Of a DNA stretch of 64,000 bases, positions 26,806 through 33,834 are shown piece by piece. The translations under genes were made by a program, and so were the position numbers. Each line of letters begins with the position of its first letter. Positions within the stretch are counted from its first letter, which is position 1. The stretch comes from Rhizobium viscosum (lineage in GTDB: Bacteria; Pseudomonadota; Alphaproteobacteria; Rhizobiales; Rhizobiaceae): positions 3,489,001-3,553,000 of the forward strand of contig NZ_JADBEC010000001.1 in assembly GCF_014873945.1 (NCBI RefSeq), given 5' to 3'. A model generated the notes under the pieces. It searched no databases, was not told the DNA's origin, and was given only the letters and a program-made list of their open reading frames with translations.

Positions 26806-27717
26806 GTGGCGTTAAGCTACAGCGTCTATGACGTGTTCACCGACACCAAACTTGCCGGCAATCCGCTGGCCGTGATCTTCGATGGACAAGGCCTCGGGGA
26901 CGAGGCGATGCAGGCAATTGCCCGGGAAACCAATCTCTCCGAGACGGTTTTCGTGCAGCCGGCGGATAATCCCACCTATACGGCACGCATCCGCATTTTC
27001 ACGCCCGGCCGCGAATTGCCCTTTGCCGGCCATCCGACCGTTGGTACGGCGATCGCGCTGGCTGAGCGGGCGCATGGGGCTGCCACCCTCGATCTGGTTT
27101 CGGTGCTCGAAGAAAATGTCGGCCCGGTGCGCTGTGCTGTCCGGCTCCGCGACGGCGAAGCGAGCTTTGCCGAATTCGACCTGCCGCGGAAATCCCAACA
27201 GATACCATTGCCGCTCGACAAGCTCGGCATTGCAGACGCGTTTTCGCTGAAAACCACCGAGATCGGTTTCGAGAATCACGTGCCGTCGATCTGGAGTGCC
27301 GGCGTTCCCTTCCTGATGGTGCCGGTCCACGACGTCGGCGCGGCGGAGCGCCTGGAATTCGACCCGCAGCTCTGGGAAAAGACGGTGCCCTTCGTCGATG
27401 GTGCGCTCGCCTCGGCCTATATCTACTGCCGCGGCGGCGTGAACCATGTCGCCAAGTTCCATGCCCGCATGTTTGGAAGCGGTATGGGCGTTTCCGAAGA
27501 CCCGGCCACAGGCTCGGCAGCCGCCGCTCTTTCGGGCGCGATCAACCATTTCGACCGGCTGACGGACGGACATCATCCTGTTCTCATCGAACAGGGCGTG
27601 GAAATGGGCCGTCCGTCCTTCATCCACCTGCATATGGATATCGAAGGCGGGGCGATTTCGAATGCCCGGATCGGCGGTCAGGCGGTGCGGATTGCAACCG
27701 GCACGCTCGACCTTTGA
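26806..27717 (+). CDS. PhzF-family phenazine-biosynthesis-like isomerase
   Basis: The 303-residue protein matches the PhzF/YddE family of diaminopimelate-epimerase-fold enzymes. Signatures are YDVFTDTKLAGNPLAVIF at the N-terminus, with the catalytic-Glu region NLSETVFV, then RIFTPGRELPFAGHPTVGTA and, in the second half, SEDPATGSAAAAL. Only PhzF proper acts in phenazine synthesis; most relatives, with no other phenazine genes nearby, have unknown isomerase roles. GTG at 26806 is chosen because GGAGG lies five bases upstream. Confidence 0.88.
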   Translation: MALSYSVYDVFTDTKLAGNPLAVIFDGQGLGDEAMQAIARETNLSETVFVQPADNPTYTARIRIFTPGRELPFAGHPTVGTAIALAERAHGAATLDLVSVLEENVGPVRCAVRLRDGEASFAEFDLPRKSQQIPLPLDKLGIADAFSLKTTEIGFENHVPSIWSAGVPFLMVPVHDVGAAERLEFDPQLWEKTVPFVDGALASAYIYCRGGVNHVAKFHARMFGSGMGVSEDPATGSAAAALSGAINHFDRLTDGHHPVLIEQGVEMGRPSFIHLHMDIEGGAISNARIGGQAVRIATGTLDL

Positions 27718-27784
27718 TTTCATTGGATTTCCGGCCCCTGACAAAAAAACTTTGCAATTAACCAAAGAATTTTCGACAGGGCGC

Positions 27785-27813
27785 TAGACAAGCCGGACGA
27801 TCCTATTTATATG
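27785..27813 (+). promoter_or_regulatory. Probable promoter of tRNA-Lys
   Basis: TAGACA at 27785-27790 and TATATG at 27808-27813 are separated by 17 bases and lie about 30 bases before the tRNA, a plausible housekeeping promoter. Confidence 0.45.
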
Positions 27814-27843
27814 CCCCGTCACACCGCGCAGCCAAGCGCGGAC

Positions 27844-27919
<76 letters not shown>

Positions 27920-27949
27920 AATTCTCCTTCAAGGAAAGCGGAATCCAGA

Positions 27950-27994
27950 AATAAGGCCTTTGATATCAAAGGCTTATTGGCTTTTTCTGCTTTT
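27950..27994 (+). terminator. Terminator after tRNA-Lys
   Basis: AATAAG-CCTTTGA and its complement form a long hairpin (one bulged G) at 27950-27978, followed by the T-rich CTTTTTCTGCTTTT. It lies 30 bases downstream of the tRNA. Confidence 0.65.
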
Positions 27995-28145
27995 CTGAAT
28001 CCGCCGCCTCCGTTTGCGGGAATCGGCGCTTTCCGCTTTCCAGATATTCTGCCCTTGCCCGAAGACGCCCCCGGTATTTAACTCGCTGGAGCGAAGTCCT
28101 TGCTGCGGCATCTACCGTCGCAAGCCTATCCCTGGAGGAATGGCA

Positions 28146-28799
28146 ATGAGCGATGACAAACAGAACAATCTCGGCGAACATCGGCTGGATGAGAAGGTGC
28201 TCAACGTGCTCGGTGCCTATCACCAGCGGATCGACGAGGAGCGCGGAACACTACGCCAGGAGGCGCCGGGCGGACGCGATGGCGGGCAGGATCAGCGGAT
28301 GCGGGCGGTCGGCCCGGAGACGGGGCGGTTCCTCAACATTCTCGTCCGAAGCCTGACTGCGCCGACCATTCTCGAGCTCGGCACCTCCTTCGGCTATTCC
28401 GGCATCTGGCTCGCCGAAGCTGCACGTGCGACCGGCGGGCGACTGATCACCATGGAAGTGCATGGCTATAAGTCCGCCCATGCGCAGACGATGGCCGAGA
28501 GGGCCGGCCTTGCCGAACATATCGATTTCCGGGTGGGCGATGCGATTGCGATGATCCGCGAATTGCGGAGCAAAGTGGATTTCGTGCTCGTCGATCTCTG
28601 GAAGGATCTCTACGTGCCGTGCCTCGAAGCCTTCTATCCGAAGCTCAATGCGGGCGCGATCATCATTGCCGACAACATGATTTATCCTGTGACCGAAGAC
28701 GTGAAGCTCTATGCCCGGGCCATTCGCGCCAAGCCGGGGATTACCAGCGTGCTGCTGCCGATCGGATCGGGGCTGGAGGTCAGCCGGTACGAACCCTGA
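28146..28799 (+). CDS. O-methyltransferase family 3 (CaOMT-like) SAM enzyme
   Basis: The 217-residue protein matches the family-3 O-methyltransferase group: ILELGTSFGYSGIWLAEAAR is motif I for SAM binding, LITMEVHGYKSAHAQ binds the ribose, VDFVLVDLWKDLYVPCLEAF carries the metal-binding Asp, and AIIIADNMIYP follows. Members methylate catechol-like or other hydroxyl groups with a divalent metal. The second of two close ATGs is chosen (spacing 7 from GGAGG). It is monocistronic downstream of tRNA-Lys. Confidence 0.85.
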   Translation: MSDDKQNNLGEHRLDEKVLNVLGAYHQRIDEERGTLRQEAPGGRDGGQDQRMRAVGPETGRFLNILVRSLTAPTILELGTSFGYSGIWLAEAARATGGRLITMEVHGYKSAHAQTMAERAGLAEHIDFRVGDAIAMIRELRSKVDFVLVDLWKDLYVPCLEAFYPKLNAGAIIIADNMIYPVTEDVKLYARAIRAKPGITSVLLPIGSGLEVSRYEP

Positions 28800-28814
28800 G
28801 TCTCAGACGGATTT

Positions 28815-28965
28815 TCACCAGAGGCCGGGAAACAGCCGGTAGCGCACCTTGCGGCAGTAATCTTCGTAACCGGGCAGGTCCCGGTGCAGATGTTTTTCTT
28901 TGTCCAGGAGGCGCAGGATCAGGCCGATGGCCGAGATCGGGTGCTGCATTCTGCATGACGCATGC
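28815..28965 (-). pseudogene. Remnant of an isoprenylcysteine-methyltransferase-like (ICMT/PEMT) gene
   Basis: Reading the minus strand, the last ~45 codons encode RMQHPISAIGLIL followed directly by RLLDKEKHLHRDLPGYEDY and CRKVRYRLFPGLW. This C-terminus is characteristic of membrane methyltransferases of the ICMT/PEMT family, which normally have about 150-200 residues and two or more helices between the R-x-x-HP motif and the final GYEDYCRKVRYRL. Here that middle section is missing and nothing recognisable as the N-terminal half lies upstream (28966-29066 encodes unrelated sequence). It is most likely a decayed gene with an internal deletion. Confidence 0.55.
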
Positions 28966-29140
28966 CTGTACTCATGCTCCGCAATCCACTTTGCGGCCTC
29001 GTCTTTAGAATATGCAAAGCAGACGCGTGATACCAAACCATCGCTGGAGGCACGTGTTCCGATCATCGGGGCAGGGGTGCTCTGTCTTGTATGCCTTCAG
29101 GCGATTGATCATGCTGCCCTGCGGGGAGCAAGGAGATTTG

Positions 29141-30226
29141 GTGGAAATGGGCAAATCCGTTGATGGTGCTGACGTGAAGACGAAGCTTTCCATCGTCGCG
29201 CCCTGTTACAACGAAGCCGAAGGTTTGGGCGAATTCTGCCGGCGGGCGAAGGCGGCGGCGGAGGCGGCTGCCGGCCAATCCTTCGAGATCATCCTCGTCG
29301 ACGACGGCTCCAGCGACGGGACGTGGGGCGTCATATCGGGGCTTGCGGCAGACATTCCGCAGGTGCTCGGCGTCAAGCTTCTGCGCAATCACGGCCACCA
29401 ACTCGCCGCGACCTCCGGCCTTGCGGTGGCGCGCGGCGAGCGCGTCCTGCTCATCGATGCCGATCTGCAGGATCCGCCGGAACTGCTGGCCGAGATGATG
29501 GCGATCATGGATCAGGGCGCCGATGTCGTTTACGGGCAGCGCAGCGAGCGGAAGGGCGAGACGAAATTCAAGCTCATCACCGCCTCCGTCTTCTACCGGC
29601 TGCTGACTCGGCTTACCTCCATCTCGATCCCGCAGGATACCGGCGATTTCCGGCTGATGAAGGCGCGCATCGTCCATATCCTGCTCAACATGCCGGAGCG
29701 GCACCGTTTCATCCGCGGTATGGTGAGCTGGATCGGGGGAAAGCAGGTGGCGCTGCAATATACGCGCGATGCCCGCTATGCCGGCTCGACGAAATATCCG
29801 CTGAAGAAGATGATCCGCTTCGCGATCGATGCGATCACCAGCTTCTCGATCATTCCGCTGCGCGTCAGCGCGTGGATGGGCCTTATCTCGGCCGTCTTTG
29901 CAGTGGGGCTTTTGATCTATACGCTCGTGCAATGGTTCGAGGGCAATGTCATTACCGGCTGGTCGAGCATCATGGCTGCCGTATCGGCCTTGAGCGCCAT
30001 CCAGCTGATTGCGCTCGGTACGCTCGGCGAATATGTGGGCCGCCTCGTGCAGGAACATAAGCGCCGGCCGATGTTCCTGATCGACTGCGTGGTGCAGGGT
30101 GAGGTCACGTCCGAATTGCCCGACGACTTCTCCGAACTCGATACCGCCAGCCGCAGGTCTGAACTCGGCAAGCTTTCGGCGGCAAGCGTCACCGCGAAGC
30201 CGATCGAGGTGGTTGTTGGCCGCTGA
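29141..30226 (+). CDS. Family 2 glycosyltransferase, DPM/ArnC type, with C-terminal membrane anchors
   Basis: The 361-residue protein has a GT-A fold: KLSIVAPCYNEAEGL, VDDGSSDGT and the metal-binding LIDADLQDPPE are standard GT2 motifs, then TGDFRLM and RHRFIRGMVSWIG match the dolichyl-phosphate-mannose synthase/ArnC/GtrB subgroup. Two hydrophobic segments around residues 245-305 anchor it in the inner membrane. Such enzymes transfer a sugar from a nucleotide donor to undecaprenyl phosphate for envelope modification. GTG at 29141 is chosen because AAGGAG lies five bases upstream; ATGs at 29111 and 29147 are alternatives. A GtrA-type flippase is not adjacent. Confidence 0.88.
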   Translation: MEMGKSVDGADVKTKLSIVAPCYNEAEGLGEFCRRAKAAAEAAAGQSFEIILVDDGSSDGTWGVISGLAADIPQVLGVKLLRNHGHQLAATSGLAVARGERVLLIDADLQDPPELLAEMMAIMDQGADVVYGQRSERKGETKFKLITASVFYRLLTRLTSISIPQDTGDFRLMKARIVHILLNMPERHRFIRGMVSWIGGKQVALQYTRDARYAGSTKYPLKKMIRFAIDAITSFSIIPLRVSAWMGLISAVFAVGLLIYTLVQWFEGNVITGWSSIMAAVSALSAIQLIALGTLGEYVGRLVQEHKRRPMFLIDCVVQGEVTSELPDDFSELDTASRRSELGKLSAASVTAKPIEVVVGR

Positions 30227-30394
30227 TCTCGGATTGTTGCCGAGCATGCTGACAAAAGTTCCGGACCCGGCGGCTTTTAACCTTTCCGATCCGGCATAAG
30301 GGGCGTATGCAGGCTGTATATCCCTCCGCGCGGCTTGCCCTGTCGGTTCTCCCGCCTTTTCCCGCGCAATCTGGAATTCGCATTTGGCAGATCG

Positions 30395-31840
30395 ATGACT
30401 GCAGTTCAGACGAGTGAGAACATAGATGAGGCGGCAAGCGTCCGCCAGGCGAAGATCGTAGCGCTCGTCGTTGCCGTTTCCTTCTTCATGCAGATCCTCG
30501 ACGGCACGATCGTCACCACTTCGCTGCCCCAGATGGCGATGAGCTTCGGCGTGCAGCCGGTCGCCATGAGCATCGGCATCACCGTCTATATGCTCACGAC
30601 GGCGGCCTTCATTCCGCTTTCGGGCTGGCTCGGCGACCGGTTTGGGGCGCGACGTGTCTTCCTCACGTCCATTGCCGTCTTCACTGTGGCATCCCTGTTC
30701 TGCGGCCTGTCGGGAAGCCTCACCGAATTCATCATTGCGCGTGCGGTGCAGGGCGTGGGCAGTGCGCTGATGACGCCGGTCGGGCGCATCATCGTGCTCA
30801 AAAACGCCCGAAAGTCCGAGCTGGTGCAGGCGATCGCGCTGATCACCTGGCCGGCGCTGACAGCTCCCGTCGTCGGCCCCGTGCTCGGCAGCTTCATCAC
30901 CACCTATGCCAGCTGGCACTGGAATTTCCTGATCAACATCCCGATCGGCATGATCGGCATCGCGCTGGTGCTGCGCTTCGTGCCGGAGCAGCGCGAAGAG
31001 AGCGTCGGGCCGCTCGATATCAAGGGCTTTTTCCTGAGTGCGGCCGGGCTGACGCTGCTGCTTGCCGGGCTCGAACTATCAGTCAAATGGCAGGGCGGTT
31101 TTCTGCCGCTCGTCGTGCTGCTTGGTGCCGGTATCGCGTTTTCCGTCATGGCGATGCGGCACTTCCGGCGGGTCGACAATCCGCTGCTCGATCTCGCCGC
31201 CTTCAGGGTGCGGACTTTCTCGATGACGACGCTATCGGCGGGTACGGCCTGCCGCACGGCGATCAATGCGACGCCCTTCCTGTTGCCGCTGCTCTTCCAG
31301 CTGGGTTTTGGCCTGAGCTCGATTGCCGCCGGCACCTATCTCCTGGTCTATTTCCTCGGCAATCTCAGCATGAAGACGGTGACGACGCCGCTCTTGCGGC
31401 TTTTCGGCTTCCGCAACGTGCTCTTCTTCAATGGTGTCATCGCAGCCGGCTCGATCGTCGCCTGCGGCTTTCTGACACCTGATACCCCCGAGGTCGTCAT
31501 CTCGGCGCTGCTATTCATTGCCGGGCTTTCCCGGTCGATGGAGTTTACGGCCCTCAACACGCTGTCTTTTGCCGATATTGGTCCATCGCAGAGAAGTTCG
31601 GCTTCGACGCTGTCGAGCATGCTGCAGCAGATGTCCATGCTGCTCGGCGTTGCCGTCGCGGCTGCCGTGCTCAACATTTCCACAGGGTTTCGCGGTGCTG
31701 CGAACCCTGTTCTCGGTGATTTCCGCTGGGCGTTCTTCGTGGTTGGCATGATCGGCTTTTTGTCCTGCCTGCGCTTCCTGCAGCTTTCAGCCGATGCGGG
31801 TGCCGAAGTTTCACACCACCGCCGCTTTCAAAAAAGCTGA
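30395..31840 (+). CDS. MFS transporter, DHA2 (14-TM) drug-efflux type
   Basis: The 481-residue protein has about fourteen transmembrane helices and DHA2 signatures: LDGTIVTTSLPQMAMSFG in helix 1, WLGDRFGARRVF between helices 2 and 3, and the antiporter motif C-like stretch WPALTAPVVGPVLGSFI in helix 5. These proton antiporters export drugs, dyes or natural products from the cytoplasm. The start MTAVQTSENIDE is preferred; the upstream frame is not conserved-looking. No membrane-fusion partner is nearby, so it probably works alone. Confidence 0.9.
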   Translation: MTAVQTSENIDEAASVRQAKIVALVVAVSFFMQILDGTIVTTSLPQMAMSFGVQPVAMSIGITVYMLTTAAFIPLSGWLGDRFGARRVFLTSIAVFTVASLFCGLSGSLTEFIIARAVQGVGSALMTPVGRIIVLKNARKSELVQAIALITWPALTAPVVGPVLGSFITTYASWHWNFLINIPIGMIGIALVLRFVPEQREESVGPLDIKGFFLSAAGLTLLLAGLELSVKWQGGFLPLVVLLGAGIAFSVMAMRHFRRVDNPLLDLAAFRVRTFSMTTLSAGTACRTAINATPFLLPLLFQLGFGLSSIAAGTYLLVYFLGNLSMKTVTTPLLRLFGFRNVLFFNGVIAAGSIVACGFLTPDTPEVVISALLFIAGLSRSMEFTALNTLSFADIGPSQRSSASTLSSMLQQMSMLLGVAVAAAVLNISTGFRGAANPVLGDFRWAFFVVGMIGFLSCLRFLQLSADAGAEVSHHRRFQKS

Positions 31841-31849
31841 CTTACCCTC

Positions 31850-31874
31850 GGAACCATTCGCCTTCCCCTGCGTT
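31850..31874 (+). promoter_or_regulatory. EcfG-type stress promoter
   Basis: GGAAC at 31850-31854 and CGTT at 31871-31874 are separated by 16 bases, an exact match to the promoter consensus of the alphaproteobacterial general-stress sigma factor EcfG (GGAAC-N16/17-CGTT). It lies just after the MFS stop and 239 bases before the sensor-kinase gene, with no credible gene in between, so it would give a long leader. Confidence 0.6.
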
Positions 31875-32112
31875 AAGCGCCTGATTTTCAGTATCTGTGT
31901 TCGCAGTTTTTTAGAGGGGCTTCCGGCCACCGCCGGCAGAGGTCGACATTCTCGATGGCATTCTCCTTCGATCCGTCTGGCATCAGGCATCACACCATAC
32001 CAAAGGTTAGGTGCTGTTTACGCGCGCCGGCCGATGCAATACGACAGTCTCATGCAGAAAGACTCGGCGGCCTCACAGCCGGTATTGCTGCGGGAAAACG
32101 CCCGGAGGCAGA

Positions 32113-33168
32113 ATGAGCGAGTCCAGCGGCGATACGGGTGAAGCGACCCGTATCCTCTATATCGATGACGACGAGGAGCTTGCGCTGCTGATGCGGAAGA
32201 ATCTCGGCCGTCGCGGCTTTAAGCTCGAATGGGCGAGCGACGGAGCGACCGGCCTTGCGATGCTTGCCGAAGGCGGTATCGAAGCCGTCGTTCTCGATCA
32301 TTTCCTGAAGGCCGAAACCGGGCTCGATATCCTGCCGCGCATCACGGCGATGCCCGATCATCCGCCTGTCATCTACGCCACCGGTTCCGGCGATACGAGC
32401 ATTGCGGTCGCAGCGCTGAAGGCCGGCGCGGATGACTATGTTCTGAAGGGCGTTTCGCCTGATTATTTCGATCTTCTGGCCGCGGCACTCGAACAGGGGC
32501 TGGAGCGGGCGCGCTTCCGCCGCGATACGGCGCAGGCGCAGGAGGTGATCCGCCAGCAGCGCGACCATGCGGAAATGCTGCTTGCCGAAGTCAATCACCG
32601 CATCGCCAACAGCCTCGGCCTTGTCGGCGCGCTGATCCGCATGCAATCCTCCATGACCAGCGACCAGGTGGCGATCGACGCGCTGCAGGAAACGCAGATG
32701 CGCATCAATGCGATCGCCAGCGTCCATCGCCGCCTCTACACCAACCGGCAGGTCGGTACGGTGCAGGTGGATGAGTATCTCAGCAGCCTCCTGACCGAGC
32801 TCGAAGCCTCGATGCGCGACGAAAAACGGCCGCATCGCGTGGTGCTGACCTCCCAGCCCGTCAATCTGGCGACCGACAAGGTCATCACGCTCGGCCTCAT
32901 CGTCAGCGAGCTCGTCACCAATGCCTTCAAATATGCCTATTCGGATGGCAGCCCGGGCGAGATCAATGTTATCGTCGAGCAGGATAGCGATGTGCTCAGG
33001 GTCACTGTTGAAGACGGCGGCCGGGGTTTCGACCCCTTGAGCCCGGCGAAGGGAACCGGTCTCGGCACGAAGATATTGAACGCAATGGCGGCCAGCCTGA
33101 AAGCCGAACTTGTCTATGACGGGCAGCACAGCGGTACGAGAGCCATGCTCGTCTTTACCGCCAACTAA
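32113..33168 (+). CDS. Response regulator-histidine kinase hybrid (REC-HisKA_2-HATPase)
   Basis: The 351-residue soluble protein starts at MSESSGDTG behind GGAGG. Residues 10-130 form a receiver domain with acidic cluster Asp18-Asp20, phospho-acceptor Asp62 and Lys112. A helical linker leads to a HisKA_2 domain with its phosphorylated His in EVNHRIANSLGL (His162) and a HATPase_c domain with N-box ELVTNAFKYA (Asn270) and glycine motifs EDGGRGF and GTGLGTKIL. Kinases of this HisKA_2/HWE class control PhyR and the general stress response in alphaproteobacteria. An EcfG-type promoter upstream suggests stress-dependent expression, possibly feedback. Confidence 0.9.
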   Translation: MSESSGDTGEATRILYIDDDEELALLMRKNLGRRGFKLEWASDGATGLAMLAEGGIEAVVLDHFLKAETGLDILPRITAMPDHPPVIYATGSGDTSIAVAALKAGADDYVLKGVSPDYFDLLAAALEQGLERARFRRDTAQAQEVIRQQRDHAEMLLAEVNHRIANSLGLVGALIRMQSSMTSDQVAIDALQETQMRINAIASVHRRLYTNRQVGTVQVDEYLSSLLTELEASMRDEKRPHRVVLTSQPVNLATDKVITLGLIVSELVTNAFKYAYSDGSPGEINVIVEQDSDVLRVTVEDGGRGFDPLSPAKGTGLGTKILNAMAASLKAELVYDGQHSGTRAMLVFTAN

Positions 33169-33185
33169 GGCTGCGGGGAGGGATC

Positions 33186-33743
33186 ATGAACACGGATATC
33201 GTCTGCACGCCCGGCGAAGTCTATGATTTCTGGTTCGTCCGCTGCAGCCGGAAGGAATGGTTCGGCTCGACCGCCGAACTGGACGAGGAAATCCGGGCGC
33301 GGTTTCGCGCAACCCACCTGTCGCTTGCCCTTGAGGTCCCCGAGGAATGGCGCTTGAGCCCCGAAAGCCGGCTTGCCGCAGTGATCGTGCTCGACCAGTT
33401 TCCACGCAACATCTACCGGGCGACACCACTTGCCTTTGCGACCGATGGACTGGCGCTGCGCGAGGCGAAGATGGCGCTTGCCGTCGGTGCCGATCAGGCC
33501 ATCGAGGACATCCGGCGGACTTTCTTCTACATGCCGTTCGAACATGCGGAAGACCTCGTCGAGCAGGATCGTTCGGTGGCGCTCTTTACTGCGCTCGGCG
33601 ACGAAGAGTTCCGTGATTATGCGCTTCGCCACCGCGACGTGATCGCGACATATGGGCGTTTTCCGCATCGCAATGCCGTTATCGGGCGGCCGTCGAGCGA
33701 GGCCGAACTGGCCTATCTGGCGCTTCCCGGCTCCGGTTTCTGA
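33186..33743 (+). CDS. DUF924-family protein
   Basis: The 185-residue protein matches the DUF924/YbaA-like family of all-helical TPR-like proteins. Hallmarks are VYDFWFVRCSRKEWFG, the central VIVLDQFPRNIYRAT, FFYMPFEHAEDL and RFPHRNAVIGRPS. Function is unknown. GGGAGG lies four bases before the ATG. It follows the kinase gene after 17 bases on the same strand and may be cotranscribed with it. Confidence 0.9.
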   Translation: MNTDIVCTPGEVYDFWFVRCSRKEWFGSTAELDEEIRARFRATHLSLALEVPEEWRLSPESRLAAVIVLDQFPRNIYRATPLAFATDGLALREAKMALAVGADQAIEDIRRTFFYMPFEHAEDLVEQDRSVALFTALGDEEFRDYALRHRDVIATYGRFPHRNAVIGRPSSEAELAYLALPGSGF

Positions 33744-33834
33744 GCCGTTATCTGGAGATTCCGCCTTTCTGTCGCCTTTCTTTCCTATAAGAAGCGGGGC
33801 AATTACCTTTGACACGAATCCACGCGGGGACTTC

